Source: Streptomyces sp. ISL-12
Lineage (GTDB): Bacteria; Actinomycetota; Actinomycetes; Streptomycetales; Streptomycetaceae
DNA: 64,000 nucleotides
Assembly (NCBI RefSeq): GCF_018614415.1
Contig: NZ_JAGGOO010000022.1
Location: 1 to 64,000, forward strand
Reading direction: 5' to 3'
The notes beneath the pieces were generated by a model. That model was not told the DNA's origin, searched no databases, and worked only from the letters and a program-made list of their open reading frames with translations. How positions within the stretch are numbered: position 1 is the stretch's first letter; every line of letters begins with the position of its first letter. A program made the translations under genes and the position numbers. Below, in pieces: positions 1 to 9,470 of this stretch.

Positions 1-47
1 ACGTGAGTGGGGGCGCCCGGAGAGATTCCGGGCGCCCCCACTCACGT
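1..47. terminator. Perfect 20-bp inverted repeat, intrinsic terminator
   Basis: Arms 1-20 and 28-47 are exact reverse complements separated by a 7-base loop. No T tract follows, which is usual for Streptomyces terminators. It lies just past the stop of the minus-strand DUF4191 gene (ends at 73) and may also end a gene coming from outside the window. Confidence 0.75.
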
Positions 48-72
48 GTACGCGTGTACGCGGAGCGCGTGT

Positions 73-765
73 CTAGCGCGGGCCCTTCGGCATCCGCATC
101 CCCTTGGGCATCGGGCCCTTGGGCAGCGGCATGTTGCTCATCAGGTCGCCCAGGGCGCGCAGCCGGTCGTTGGTCACGGTGACCTGCGGACCGGTCAGGA
201 CGCGCGGCAGCTTGAGCATGGTCGTGCGCAGCTTCTTCAGCGGCACCTGGCCCTCGCCGTCGCCCACGATCAGGTCGTGCACGGGGACGTCGGCGACGAT
301 CCGGTTCATCTTCCGCTTCTCGGCGGCGAGCAGGGACTTCACCCGGTTCGGGTTGCCCTCCGCCACCAGCACGATGCCGGCCTTGCCGACCGCGCGGTGC
401 ACCACGTCCTGGTTGCGGTTCATCGCCACCGCCGGAGTCGTCGTCCAGCCCCGGCCGACGTTGTCCAGTACCGCCGCGGCGGCGCCCGGCTGGCCCTCCA
501 TCTGCCCGAAGGCCGCCCGCTCGGCCCGGCGCCCGAACACGATCGCCGTCGCGAGGAAGGCGAGCAGCAGGCCCAGGATGCCGAGATAGATGGGGTGACC
601 GATCAGGAAACCGATCGCGAGGAAGACACCGAAGACGATGATTCCGACAGCCGCGAGTACAAGACCGATCTTCTTGTCGGCCCTGCGGGTCATCTTGTAG
701 GTCAGAGCGATCTGCTTCAGTCGCCCGGGGTTCGCGGCGTCCGCCGCGTTGTCCTTCCTCGCCAT
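73..765 (-). CDS. DUF4191 membrane protein
   Basis: This 230-aa protein has a basic N-terminus, two closely spaced hydrophobic helices around residues 33-80, and a long cytoplasmic part ending in a Met/Pro/Lys/Gly-rich tail with repeated PKG units. This is the DUF4191 architecture found next to lipoate genes in actinomycetes; its biochemical role is unknown. The ATG has no good Shine-Dalgarno. A TAGACT hexamer (minus strand, 773-778) lies 7 bases upstream, so the mRNA may be leaderless. It is transcribed in the same direction as lipA/lipB, 70 bases after a small gene. The family assignment is from memory of the family. Confidence 0.8.
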   Translation of the reverse strand: MARKDNAADAANPGRLKQIALTYKMTRRADKKIGLVLAAVGIIVFGVFLAIGFLIGHPIYLGILGLLLAFLATAIVFGRRAERAAFGQMEGQPGAAAAVLDNVGRGWTTTPAVAMNRNQDVVHRAVGKAGIVLVAEGNPNRVKSLLAAEKRKMNRIVADVPVHDLIVGDGEGQVPLKKLRTTMLKLPRVLTGPQVTVTNDRLRALGDLMSNMPLPKGPMPKGMRMPKGPR

Positions 766-834
766 GCACCGAAGTCTACGTGTCCCCGACGGCGCCGACG
801 AAGGCAGTGTCCGCGGGGAGCCCCGCGGCGGGTG

Positions 835-1053
835 TCAGAGGCGGACGGAGGCGCTCTGGCCGGCCTGGGCGGCCTGGCCGAGGACGCGCTCGGCCTCGAC
901 GCGGTCCTTGGCGCGGCGGCGGTCCTCCAGGACGGACGTCCAGGCGTTGCGGCGGGCGGTGCGCTGGCCACCGCTCATCAGCAGCGACTCGACGGCGCGC
1001 AGGGCACTGGTGAACGACGGGATGGCGGTGGCGCGGACGGGCGCGGCCTGCAT
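835..1053 (-). CDS. Small conserved hypothetical protein, 72 aa
   Basis: A short Arg/Ala-rich protein with no membrane segment and no recognised domain. It sits between lipA and the DUF4191 gene on the same strand. GGGGGA lies 7 bases before the ATG. A small ORF is commonly present at this place in Streptomyces genomes. Function unknown; the coding call rests on position, strand and ribosome binding site. The 245 bases between it and lipA contain no clear terminator. Confidence 0.55.
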   Translation of the reverse strand: MQAAPVRATAIPSFTSALRAVESLLMSGGQRTARRNAWTSVLEDRRRAKDRVEAERVLGQAAQAGQSASVRL

Positions 1054-1298
1054 CTGGAGGTCCCCCCTCGGGACGGCGGTGGATGGCGGTGCGGGGTGTT
1101 GGGCAAGGCTGTACGTGGCGTGAGTCCAGCGTCACTGATTGGTGTTACCAGGGCGTGACCCGCCGGTCAAACACCCATGAAGCCCCGGAGTCGGGGTGCG
1201 AAACCCCGGCGCGGCCCCGACCGTGGCCCTCATCTGCGAGGACGGCCGGGACCGCGTCGTACCGGCCATTACCGGCGAGTAGGTTCTTGTGCGCGAAT

Positions 1299-2288
1299 TC
1301 ACACAGCCTGGGCGGCGACGAACGCGCCCCCCCGCTGCGGAGCAGCCGAATGACGCTGCTCGACGGCCATCTGGTACAGCCGCCCGGCCCGGTACGAGGA
1401 GCGCACCAGCGGGCCCGACATGACGCCGGAGAAGCCGATCTGCTCGGCCTCCTCCTTCAGCTCCACGAACTCGTGCGGCTTGACCCAGCGCTCCACGGGG
1501 TGGTGGCGCACGGAGGGCCGCAGGTACTGCGTGATGGTCACCAGCTCGCAGCCCGCCTCGTGCAGCTGCTTCAGCGCCTCGCTGACCTCCTCGCGGGTCT
1601 CGCCCATGCCGAGGATCAGGTTGGACTTGGTCACCAGGCCGAAGTCGCGGGCCTCGGTGATGACCTTGAGGGAGCGCTCGTAGCGGAAGCCGGGGCGGAT
1701 GCGCTTGAAGATGCGCGGGACCGTCTCGACGTTGTGCGCGAAGACCTCGGGGCGGGAGGCGAAGACCTCGGCGAGCTGCTCCGGGACCGCGTTGAAGTCG
1801 GGGGCCAGCAGCTCGACCTTGGTGCGGCCCTCGGCGCGCTCGGCGGTCTGCTGGTGGATCTGGCGCACGGTCTCGGCGTACAGCCAGGCGCCGCCGTCTT
1901 CCAGGTCGTCGCGGGCGACGCCGGTGATGGTGGCGTAGTTCAGGTCCATGGTGACCACGGACTCGCCGACGCGGCGGGGCTCGTCGCGGTCGAGCGCCTC
2001 GGGCTTGCCGGTGTCGATCTGGCAGAAGTCGCAGCGCCGGGTGCACTGGTCGCCGCCGATGAGGAAGGTCGCCTCGCGGTCCTCCCAGCACTCGTAGATG
2101 TTGGGACAGCCGGCTTCCTGGCAGACGGTGTGCAGGCCCTCGCCCTTCACCAGGTTCTGCATCTTGGTGTACTCGGGACCCATTTTCGCCCGGGTCTTGA
2201 TCCACTCGGGCTTGCGCTCGATGGGGGTCTGGCTGTTGCGGACCTCCAGGCGCAGCATCTTGCGTCCGTCGGGTGCGACTGCGGACAC
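1299..2288 (-). CDS. lipA: Lipoyl synthase LipA
   Basis: A radical-SAM enzyme that inserts two sulfur atoms into protein-bound octanoyl groups to make lipoyl cofactor. The 329-aa protein shows both cluster motifs: Cys56/Cys61/Cys67 for the auxiliary 4Fe-4S cluster that donates sulfur, and Cys82-x3-Cys86-x2-Cys89 (CTRRCDFC) for the radical-SAM cluster. The C-terminal RSSYRA supplies the serine ligand of the auxiliary cluster. The start is GTG with AGGGAG 6 bases upstream. lipB lies 73 bases upstream on the same strand, as in a lipBA operon. Its products serve the E2 proteins of the 2-oxoacid dehydrogenases encoded from 12426 on. Confidence 0.97.
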   Translation of the reverse strand: MSAVAPDGRKMLRLEVRNSQTPIERKPEWIKTRAKMGPEYTKMQNLVKGEGLHTVCQEAGCPNIYECWEDREATFLIGGDQCTRRCDFCQIDTGKPEALDRDEPRRVGESVVTMDLNYATITGVARDDLEDGGAWLYAETVRQIHQQTAERAEGRTKVELLAPDFNAVPEQLAEVFASRPEVFAHNVETVPRIFKRIRPGFRYERSLKVITEARDFGLVTKSNLILGMGETREEVSEALKQLHEAGCELVTITQYLRPSVRHHPVERWVKPHEFVELKEEAEQIGFSGVMSGPLVRSSYRAGRLYQMAVEQRHSAAPQRGGAFVAAQAV

Positions 2289-2361
2289 GACCGGCTCCCT
2301 AGCGTTTGATTCTTCGGCGTCTTCAGGGTACGCCCGTGTTTTCGAAAGCCCGCCTCCTGTC

Positions 2362-3186
2362 TCAGGCGGCCGGTGTCTTCTCGATCACGCGCGGCTTGAG
2401 TTCCGCGTTCTCCAGTACGTCCCTCAGGTGCCGCTCCACGACCGGCAGCACCTCCTCGATCGTGACGTCCCGGCCCAGCTCGTTCGCCAGGGAGGCGACG
2501 CCGGCGTCCCGGATGCCGCACGGGATGATCTTGTCGAACCACTTGTTGTCGGGCTGCACGTTGAGCGCGAAGCCGTGCATGGTGACACCCTTGGCGACCC
2601 GGATGCCGATCGCGGCGATCTTCCGGTCCTCTCGCCGCTGCCCGGCGTTGGAGGGCGCGTACTCCGGGCCGTTGAGCCGGGGGTCGAACTCCTCGTCGGT
2701 GAGCCGGGGGTCGAAGTCGAGGGAGAGCCCTCCCCCAGCCTCCGGCCGGGGGGACCCCCAGGCCGGGCGCCGCTCCACCGGGTCGCCGAGGACCCAGACC
2801 CCGCTGCGGCCCTCGACCCGGGTGGTCTCCAGGCCGAACTCCGCGCAGGTGCGGATCAGGGCCTCCTCCAGCCGCCGTACGTGCGCGACGACGTCCACCG
2901 GGCGCGGGAGCTTCTGGATCGGGTAGCCCACCAGCTGGCCGGGGCCGTGCCAGGTGATCTTGCCGCCGCGGTCCACGTCGATGACCGGGGTGCCGTCGAG
3001 GGGGCGCTCGTTGTCCGCCGTGCGCCGGCCGGCCGTGTAGACCGGCGGGTGCTCAAGGAGCAGCACGGTGTCCGGGACCTCGTCGGCGAACCGCGCCGCG
3101 TGCACCCGGCGCTGCTCGTCCCACGCCTCCTGGTACTCGACCGCCTCCGCACCGAACCCCATACGGACGAACCGCAACCCACTCAC
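2362..3186 (-). CDS. lipB: Lipoyl(octanoyl) transferase LipB
   Basis: Transfers octanoate from acyl carrier protein to the lipoyl-domain lysine, the substrate step for LipA. The 274-aa protein has the family motifs [17 protein letters not shown] (73-89), the catalytic pair Lys189 (DRKI) and Cys223 (IPCG), and the MHGFALN segment. The GTG start at 3186 is chosen because GGGAGG lies 8 bases upstream and the LipB homology begins there; the frame is open far upstream but without homology. Between GVWV and DRKI (about 134-187) there is an insertion of about 50 residues. Part of it is encoded by a palindromic repeat at 2731-2760. Confidence 0.95.
   Translation of the reverse strand: MSGLRFVRMGFGAEAVEYQEAWDEQRRVHAARFADEVPDTVLLLEHPPVYTAGRRTADNERPLDGTPVIDVDRGGKITWHGPGQLVGYPIQKLPRPVDVVAHVRRLEEALIRTCAEFGLETTRVEGRSGVWVLGDPVERRPAWGSPRPEAGGGLSLDFDPRLTDEEFDPRLNGPEYAPSNAGQRREDRKIAAIGIRVAKGVTMHGFALNVQPDNKWFDKIIPCGIRDAGVASLANELGRDVTIEEVLPVVERHLRDVLENAELKPRVIEKTPAA
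2731..2760. repeat. Palindromic C/G-run repeat inside lipB
   Basis: A run of five C, AGCC, a three-base loop, then GGCC and a run of G form a hairpin with 9-bp arms and one mismatch, followed by GACCCCCA. This shape (CCCCCAG...GGGGGGACCCCC) resembles a short repeat usually seen between genes in Streptomyces. Here it is read through in frame within lipB and encodes roughly [11 protein letters not shown]. Recognition of the repeat family is from memory. Confidence 0.5.
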
Positions 3187-3442
3187 GGCAAGCGCCTCCC
3201 TGGACGTAGTAAGGCACGACTGGTGCCCACGCCACTGTACGTCCGCCCCTTGGGGAGCCGACGGGGGACCGGAGCCGTCAGCCGGACGGCCGATCCTCAC
3301 ACGATCGGATGAAGAGATGAGGAAGTGTGCGATGAGGTGCTTACTCTCCGCTACATTCGCGCCGTTCACGAGGCCATAAGGGCTGCTCACAGGCAATCCG
3401 GGCACTTCGCACGCCCCGGAAGGCAGGAGACCGCACCGCACC

Positions 3443-4909
3443 ATGACGGAACGACCCGCGCAGCGCACCCCCAACCGCCAGCTCGCCGCGCTCATCGCCG
3501 AAGCCGGCTTCTCCAACGCGGGTCTCGCGCGTCGCGTCGACCAGCTCGGCCTCGAACACGGACTGGACCTCAGATACGACAAGACGTCCGTCACCCGATG
3601 GCTGCGCGGCCAGCAGCCCCGAGGCACCACCCCCGCACTGATCGCCGAGGTCTTCACCCGGCGTCTCGGCCGCCGGCTCACCGCCCAGGACCTCGGCCTG
3701 GACGCCTGTGCCCCCGTCTACGCGGGCCTGGAGTTCGCCGCGACCCCCGAGGAGGCCGTCGACATCGTCAGCGGCCTGTGGCGCAAGGACTCCGGCAGCC
3801 ACGCCGAACTCCGCAAGATCGCGTTCACCCCGGCGGGCCTCGTCGTGCCCAGCCGGGACTGGCTGATCGGCCGCGCCGACGACAAGGTGGCCCGCGCCGA
3901 ACCGCCGGTCCGCATCCCCGCCCAGGGCCGCCCGGCGGTCCCCGGCATCCCGGCCCAGCTGGAGGCCGGGGGGCGGCGGCGCTCCCCGGTCGACCGCGGC
4001 CCCGGACTGCGGGTCGGCGCCGGCGACCTCGCCGCGCTGCGCTCGGTGGGCGAACTCTTCCGCAGCCTGGACGACCGCTACGGCGGCGGCCACGCCCGGC
4101 AGGCCCTGGTCCGCTACCTCGAACACGAACTGGAGCCGATGCTGCGCGGCAGCTACGGCGAGCAGACCGGCCGCCGCCTGTTCGCCGCCGCCGCCGACCT
4201 CACCCGGCTCGCCGGCTGGACCTCGTACGACATCGCCGCGCACGGGCTCGCGCAGCGCTACTTCGTGCAGGCCCTGCGGCTCGCGCAGGCGGCCGGGGAC
4301 CGGCCGTACGGGTCCTACGTGCTGGCCACCATGAGCCGGCAGGCCGTCTACCTCGGGCACGGGCGCGAGGCGGTGCAGCTCGCCCGCGTCGCCCAGCAGG
4401 GCGTCGGCAGCACCGCGCCGCCCGTGGTGCAGGCGCTGCTGCACGTCTGCGAGGCGCGCGGGTACGGGGTGCTCGGCGAGGTGCGGGCCTGCACCGCGGC
4501 CCTGGTGCGGGCCGAACGGGCCATGGAGGCCGCCCGGCCCGGCGACGAGGTGCCGCACTGGGCGCGGTTCTTCGACGAGGCGCAGCTCGCCGACGAACTG
4601 GCCCACTGCCACCGGGACCTCCAGCAGTTCCGGGTCGCCGCGCAGCAGGCGGAGCGGTCCCTGCAACTGCGGCCCGGGGCCCAGGCCCGCAGCCGGCTGT
4701 TCTGCCGGGTGGTCCTGGCCACCGCCCGGCTGGGCCTCGGCGAGCTGGACGCGGCGTGCCACTTGGGGGCCGAGGCGGCCGGGCAGGCGGCGGAGATGCG
4801 GTCGGCGCGGGCGGTGGAGTACGTGCGGGAGTTCGAGCGGAGGCTGGAGCCGTACCGTGATGCGGCGCCGGTCCGGGGGTATCGGGACAAGGTCGCCGCG
4901 CTCGGCTAG
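3443..4909 (+). CDS. HTH transcriptional regulator with TPR-like C-terminus
   Basis: This 488-aa protein begins with an N-terminal DNA-binding region (about 8-70, including [15 protein letters not shown]) and continues with a long helical repeat region of TPR type (about 190-480). This is the layout of Streptomyces development/antibiotic regulators of the NsdA-like kind. It is divergent from lipB, and the 256 bases between them must hold both promoters. The ATG at 3443 is preceded by GGAAGGCAGGAG at a long spacing. Its target genes cannot be told from the sequence. The family resemblance is inferred from layout, not from a search. Confidence 0.7.
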   Translation: MTERPAQRTPNRQLAALIAEAGFSNAGLARRVDQLGLEHGLDLRYDKTSVTRWLRGQQPRGTTPALIAEVFTRRLGRRLTAQDLGLDACAPVYAGLEFAATPEEAVDIVSGLWRKDSGSHAELRKIAFTPAGLVVPSRDWLIGRADDKVARAEPPVRIPAQGRPAVPGIPAQLEAGGRRRSPVDRGPGLRVGAGDLAALRSVGELFRSLDDRYGGGHARQALVRYLEHELEPMLRGSYGEQTGRRLFAAAADLTRLAGWTSYDIAAHGLAQRYFVQALRLAQAAGDRPYGSYVLATMSRQAVYLGHGREAVQLARVAQQGVGSTAPPVVQALLHVCEARGYGVLGEVRACTAALVRAERAMEAARPGDEVPHWARFFDEAQLADELAHCHRDLQQFRVAAQQAERSLQLRPGAQARSRLFCRVVLATARLGLGELDAACHLGAEAAGQAAEMRSARAVEYVREFERRLEPYRDAAPVRGYRDKVAALG

Positions 4910-4957
4910 GAGTGCCGGGTGCGGCTCCGTCGCGGCTGGTCGCGCGGTCAGCGGTGT

Positions 4958-6382
4958 TCACGCCGCTCGACTGGTCGGGCCGGGGTCCGCCCGGTGCAGG
5001 GAGCCCCCCGTGCCCAGGTCCGTCAGGACGGCTGTCGCCGCGCGGTGGGCCGAGCGGAGGGCGCCCTGGACGGTGCCCGCGTCGCGGTGGTCGCCGCAGA
5101 CGTACAGGCCCGCCAGCAGGCGCACCGGGCGGCGCGGGTCGTGCGGCGGGCGCATGGCCGGCACCGCCTCGGGCGTGTGGTGCACCGCCAGGGTCTCCCA
5201 GCGCGCGGTCGAGGTGCCGTAGAGGCGGGACAGGTGGGCGCGTACGGCGGTGTCGACGTCGGGCGGGGGCGGGCCGAGGACGGTGGACGACACCAGGGCG
5301 CGGCCGGCCGGGGCGCGGGACGGGTCCACCTCGCTGACCACGGCCGTGTGGGCGACCGGGCCGCCCCGGTCGGCGTCGAGCAGCAGGGCCGAGCCGGTCG
5401 CCGGGGGCTCGTCGGTGGTGTGGTGCACCACCGTCACCGGGTGGAAGTCCGGGACCCGCAGCCCGGGCAGCAGCTCGGCGGCGGCCCGGGCGTCGGTGGC
5501 CAGCAGCACCGCACGGCAGCGCAGGACGCCGTGCGCGGCGGTGGTCACCGCGTTGGTGGCGATCGAGGTGACCCGTACGCCGGTGCGCACGGTGCCCGGC
5601 GGCAGTGCCCCGGCCAGCAGGGCCGGCAGGGTCTCGGCGCCGCCCTCCGGCAGCCCCAGCCGCCCGGTCGCGAAGGCGCGCAGCGCCAGGTCGGCGCACC
5701 GGCTGGAGGTGGTCAGCTCCGGGTCGCACAGCAGCGCGGCGAGCAGCGGACGCAGGAAGCCGTCGATGGTGCGGGCGGGCAGCCCGCGGACGGCGAGCGC
5801 CTGCCGCGCGGGCAGCTCCGGGCGGGCCAGCAGCCGTTCGACCGGCGTGGTCGCGAGCCGGGTGAGCGCGGCGGTCAGCCGGGCCTGGTCGACGGCGGTG
5901 CCCAGCGGGGACCCGGCCCGCACCCGGCGGGCCACCGCCTGCCGCCCGGCCGCCCGGGGGAAGGCCCCGGCCCGGCCGGCTCCCGGCACCGGCCCACGCG
6001 CCCCCGGCACCGGCCGCGGAGCGCTCGCCAGGGCGCGTACGGCGTGCAATGCGCCCCGTGCGCCCCCGGAGCCGTAGGGGGCGCTCACGCGGTGGTGCAG
6101 ACCTTCGCTGTGGACCAGGGCCCCCGGTGCGAAGGGCCGCAGCACGAGCCCGTCCAGGCCGGGGACGAGCCTCAGTTCGGGACAGGACGTCGACAGCGAC
6201 TGCCCGATCCGGTCGAGCCGGAAGCCGTCGACCTTCTCGGTCGCCATCCGGCCGCCCGTCACGGGGGCCGCCTCCAGGACCACGGTCGACACTCCCTGGC
6301 TGGTCAGCCGGTGTGCCGCCGCGAGTCCGGCGACCCCGGCCCCCACGACGACGACGTCCGCCTGGTACGCGGGCTCAAGCAC
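4958..6382 (-). CDS. FAD-dependent amine oxidase-like oxidoreductase
   Basis: A flavoprotein with an N-terminal dinucleotide-binding fold, VVVGAGVAGLAAAHRL, followed by a conserved VLEAAPVTGGRMAT segment typical of the amine oxidase/phytoene desaturase superfamily. Length 474 aa from the GTG at 6382, which has GAGGAGGGG 3 bases upstream; an open extension to 6430 lacks homology. The substrate is not evident. It converges with the upstream HTH gene (48-base gap) and is followed by an epimerase gene on the same strand 197 bases upstream, so it may have its own promoter. Confidence 0.85.
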   Translation of the reverse strand: MLEPAYQADVVVVGAGVAGLAAAHRLTSQGVSTVVLEAAPVTGGRMATEKVDGFRLDRIGQSLSTSCPELRLVPGLDGLVLRPFAPGALVHSEGLHHRVSAPYGSGGARGALHAVRALASAPRPVPGARGPVPGAGRAGAFPRAAGRQAVARRVRAGSPLGTAVDQARLTAALTRLATTPVERLLARPELPARQALAVRGLPARTIDGFLRPLLAALLCDPELTTSSRCADLALRAFATGRLGLPEGGAETLPALLAGALPPGTVRTGVRVTSIATNAVTTAAHGVLRCRAVLLATDARAAAELLPGLRVPDFHPVTVVHHTTDEPPATGSALLLDADRGGPVAHTAVVSEVDPSRAPAGRALVSSTVLGPPPPDVDTAVRAHLSRLYGTSTARWETLAVHHTPEAVPAMRPPHDPRRPVRLLAGLYVCGDHRDAGTVQGALRSAHRAATAVLTDLGTGGSLHRADPGPTSRAA

Positions 6383-6579
6383 GTGCCCCTCCTCGCGATC
6401 GCGCGGCCACTGGAGGCGGCTGGCCCCCAACTGGCTTTCGGAATACCCGAGTTCAGATCGAGACTAGGGCCGCGTCCGGTCGGTGACAGTCGCACGGAGA
6501 CAGGGCACGGTCGCACGCAGGTCGCACGCGGCCGGGTCCGCCCGGCCCGGGCCGTCGCCCGGCGCGCCGCCGCGGCGGG

Positions 6580-7476
6580 TCACAGGGCCGCGCGGATCGC
6601 CCCCTCGATCTCCGGGAACGCGAACCGGAAGCCCGACTCCAGCAGCCGCCCCGGCACCACCCGCGCGCTGCCCAGCACGTCCCCGGCCATCTCGCCGAGC
6701 ACCGTCCGCAGCACCGGAGCGGGGACCGCGAAGAGAGCGGGCCGGCGCAGGACCCGGCTCATCGCCTCGGTGATCTCCCGGTTGGTGCGCGGCCGCGGGG
6801 CGGTCAGGTTGAACGGGCCGGACAGGTCCTCGCGGGCCAGCAGATGGCGGATCGCGGCCACCTCGTCGTGCAGCGCGATGAACGACCAGTACTGCCGCCC
6901 GTCGCCCAGGCGTCCGCCGAGCCCCGCCTTGAACAGCGGGAACAGCCGCCCCCACGCCCCGCCGCCGCGCGCGACGACCAGCCCGGTACGGGTGAACACC
7001 GTCCGTACGCCGGCCTCCCGGGCGGGCGCGGCGGCGGCCTCCCACTCGACGCACACGCCGGGCAGGAATCCCTCGCCCGCGGGGGCGCTCTCGTCGACCG
7101 CCCGCTCCCCGGTCTCCCCGTAGAGACCGATCGCGCTGCCGTTCACGAAGACCCCCGGCGGCCGGTCCAGGGAGGCGACGGCGCGGGCCAGCGCCGCCGT
7201 GCCGTGGACCCGGCTGTTTCGGATCCGCGCCTTGTACGCCGCCGTCCAGCGCCGGTCTCCGACACCGGCCCCGGCCAGGTTGACCACGGCGTCGCAGCCG
7301 GCCAGCCCGGCCGTGTCCACCCGGCCCCGCTCGGGGTCCCAGCGGACCTCGCCCGGCCCCCGGGGCGCGTGCCGCACCAGGCGCACCACCTCGTGCCCGT
7401 CCGCCGTCAGGGACCGCGCCAGCGCGCTGCCGATCAGACCGGACGCGCCGGCCACCGCGATGCGGGAAGGTTCCAT
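6580..7476 (-). CDS. TIGR01777-type NAD(P)-dependent epimerase
   Basis: A short-chain dehydrogenase-like protein with a Rossmann motif at the N-terminus (VAGASGLIGSALARSL), the VNLAGAGVGDRRW segment, and the C-terminal DUF1731-like extension (VPAPVLRTVLGEMAGDVL) that marks the TIGR01777/YfcH family. The physiological substrate of this family is unknown. Two in-frame ATGs exist (7485 and 7476); the second gives AGG at 9 bases and is preferred, yielding 298 aa. The gene is divergent from a GNAT gene across only 72 bases. Confidence 0.88.
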   Translation of the reverse strand: MEPSRIAVAGASGLIGSALARSLTADGHEVVRLVRHAPRGPGEVRWDPERGRVDTAGLAGCDAVVNLAGAGVGDRRWTAAYKARIRNSRVHGTAALARAVASLDRPPGVFVNGSAIGLYGETGERAVDESAPAGEGFLPGVCVEWEAAAAPAREAGVRTVFTRTGLVVARGGGAWGRLFPLFKAGLGGRLGDGRQYWSFIALHDEVAAIRHLLAREDLSGPFNLTAPRPRTNREITEAMSRVLRRPALFAVPAPVLRTVLGEMAGDVLGSARVVPGRLLESGFRFAFPEIEGAIRAAL

Positions 7477-7548
7477 GAGGAACATCCTGCCGCCACCGGC
7501 GCATCAATGCCTCGGGGGCCGCCGCCGTCGCGCCGTAAAGTGACCGCC

Positions 7549-8043
7549 ATGCCCGACGAAGCACCGCACATACGATCCGCCCGGCCCGACGACGAAGAGG
7601 CGCTGGGCCTGCTCGACCGGGAGACCTGGTCCCCGCTGCACGCGGTCTCGCCCCGCCCGGAACCGGACGCCCCCTTCTTCGAGGACCACGCGGGCCCCGA
7701 CGCCCACCTCGTCGCCGAACTCGGCGGCCGCGTCGTCGGCTACCTCCGCCTCGGGCGCCCCACCCCTCTCGCCTCCAACCGGCACGTCCGGGCCGTCCAC
7801 GGCCTCGCCGTCGCCGAGGCGGCCCGCGGCCACGGCATCGGCCGCCTCCTGCTGCGCGCCGCCGCCGAGGAGGCCCGCCGCCAGGGCGCCCGCCGCCTCA
7901 CCCTGCGCGTCCTCGGCCCCAACACGCCCGCCCGGAAGCTCTACGAGTCCGAGGGCTTCGCCGTCGAAGGGGTGCTGCCCGAGGAGTTCCACCTGGACGG
8001 CGCGTACGTCGACGACGTGCTGATGGGCAAGTCCCTGCTCTGA
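7549..8043 (+). CDS. GNAT family N-acetyltransferase
   Basis: A 164-aa acetyl-CoA-dependent acyltransferase. The acetyl-CoA binding motif A is clear: VHGLAVAEAARGHGIGRLLL (83-102), with the Q/RxxGxG/A signature, followed by the RLTLRVLGPNTPARKLYESEGF motif B region in the C-terminal third. The start is the ATG inside CCGCCATG. The frame is open for 700 bases upstream but that part is opposite the epimerase gene. The acceptor substrate cannot be predicted. Confidence 0.88.
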   Translation: MPDEAPHIRSARPDDEEALGLLDRETWSPLHAVSPRPEPDAPFFEDHAGPDAHLVAELGGRVVGYLRLGRPTPLASNRHVRAVHGLAVAEAARGHGIGRLLLRAAAEEARRQGARRLTLRVLGPNTPARKLYESEGFAVEGVLPEEFHLDGAYVDDVLMGKSLL

Positions 8044-8086
8044 CGGCGCTGCTCCGACGGCCCTGCTCCGGTCTCCGGGGACCGTG

Positions 8087-9271
8087 CTACGACGTCACCG
8101 GCGCCCCCGTGTCCACGGCCGCCGTGGCCGTCGCCGCGCGCCGCGCCTCGCCGGACACCTCGGCCGCCGTCAGCACGTACCCGGTGGCGGCGTCGGAGGT
8201 GGAGCGGGCGAAGACCACGCCGTACACCCGGCCCTCGGTGGTCAGCAGCGGCCCGCCGGAGTTGCCCGGGCGGACCGTGGAGCGTATGGAGTAGATCTCC
8301 CGGGTGACCTCGGCGTCGCTGTAGATGTTCTGGCCCGTGGCCCGCACGCGGCCCGCCACCGTCGCCGCCCGCAGGTCCAGCGCGCCGTCCTGCGGGTACC
8401 CGGCGACCACCGCCGCGTCACCGCGCCCGGCCTCGTCGTCGAACCGCAGGGCGGGCGCGTCCAGCTCCGGCACGTACAGCACCGCCACGTCCTTGTCGGG
8501 GTCGAACAGCACCACCCGCGCCTCGTACGTCCGTCCGACCCCGCCCACCCGCACGCCCGGGGCGTCCATGCCGGCCACCACATGGGCGTTGGTCATCACA
8601 TGCCGGTCGGCGTACACGAAGCCGCTGCCCTCACGGCCCTGGGCGCCGGCCACGCCCTCGATCTTCACCGTGCTCAGCTTGGCGGCGTTGGTGGCCGCCG
8701 CCGTGACGCTGTCCCCGGAGGGCTCGGCGACCTGGGCGGTCGACTCGTTCTCGAAGGGGTTGAAGACCTGCGGGAACCCCGCCTCGGTCAGCGCCGAGGT
8801 GGCCCGCGAGAACCACGCCGGGGTGGTCTCCGGCATCGCCCGCTGCACCGCGCCCAGCACCGCCGAGTCCCGGATCGCCGAGGTGAGCAGCGGCGTCGGC
8901 GACGCGGCCAGCACGCTCGCCGCCACCCACGCCACGATCAGCGCCGCCACCGAGTTGGCCACCGCCCCGCCCACCCCGTCGGCGACCCTGAGCGGCCCGG
9001 CGTCCAGCTCCCGCCGCAGCCTGAGCGCGAGCCGCCCCGCCAGCTCGTGCCCCACCGCCGCCGGGACCAGCACCGTCAGCACGGCGGTCACCGTCGCCGT
9101 CGTCGTCCCCGGCGTCACCAGCTCCATCACCCACGGCAGGATCCACACGCCGACGACCGCACCGCCGACGAACCCGGCGAGCGAGACACAGCCCGCCACC
9201 AGCCCGCGCCGGTACCCGGAGACCGCGTACGCCAGCACCACCAGCGCCAGCACGATGTCGAGCAGATCCAC
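8087..9271 (-). CDS. MarP-like membrane serine protease
   Basis: A 394-aa membrane-anchored periplasmic protease. Residues 5-125 contain four hydrophobic helices of the colicin V production (CvpA) type. Residues 200-370 form a trypsin-like domain with catalytic His230 (TNAHVV), Asp261 (KDVAVL) and Ser338 (GNSGGP). This is the architecture of mycobacterial MarP, required for acid and oxidative stress resistance; there the target is the peptidoglycan hydrolase RipA. The GTG at 9271 is chosen for AAAGGCGG just upstream and because the first helix starts there. A peptidoglycan amidase-like gene diverges from it, which fits an envelope role. Confidence 0.9.
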   Translation of the reverse strand: MDLLDIVLALVVLAYAVSGYRRGLVAGCVSLAGFVGGAVVGVWILPWVMELVTPGTTTATVTAVLTVLVPAAVGHELAGRLALRLRRELDAGPLRVADGVGGAVANSVAALIVAWVAASVLAASPTPLLTSAIRDSAVLGAVQRAMPETTPAWFSRATSALTEAGFPQVFNPFENESTAQVAEPSGDSVTAAATNAAKLSTVKIEGVAGAQGREGSGFVYADRHVMTNAHVVAGMDAPGVRVGGVGRTYEARVVLFDPDKDVAVLYVPELDAPALRFDDEAGRGDAAVVAGYPQDGALDLRAATVAGRVRATGQNIYSDAEVTREIYSIRSTVRPGNSGGPLLTTEGRVYGVVFARSTSDAATGYVLTAAEVSGEARRAATATAAVDTGAPVTS

Positions 9272-9351
9272 ACGAGCCGCCTTTCTCTCGGACCCTGGCA
9301 CCCCTCGGTACGTGCCGGAAGGGCCCGGCGATCAGCCGGTGCCGCACCCGC

Positions 9352-9366
9352 GGCCGGTAACCGGCC
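9352..9366. promoter_or_regulatory. Perfect 15-bp palindrome between divergent marP-like and amidase genes
   Basis: GGCCGGT, a central A, then ACCGGCC. It lies in the 199-base shared promoter region of two envelope genes. It could be an operator for either or both; GC-rich palindromes also occur by chance here. Confidence 0.3.
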
Positions 9367-9470
9367 ACACGTGCGGCTACCCGGGGAAACGCCGCGGACC
9401 GGGACGATGGTTCCACCGGGTGGCACAACGCACGTCGCGGGCGGGTCACGACGGACGGACAGTGGATGAC

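Noticed and set aside
7-1158. Open frame opposite the DUF4191 gene
   Set aside because: Antisense to a membrane protein with clear codon bias; it reads as low-complexity Arg/His/Gly protein.
2362-3681. Long open frame giving a 439-aa LipB
   Set aside because: Homology starts at the GTG at 3186, which has a ribosome binding site; the extension runs into the divergent regulator gene.
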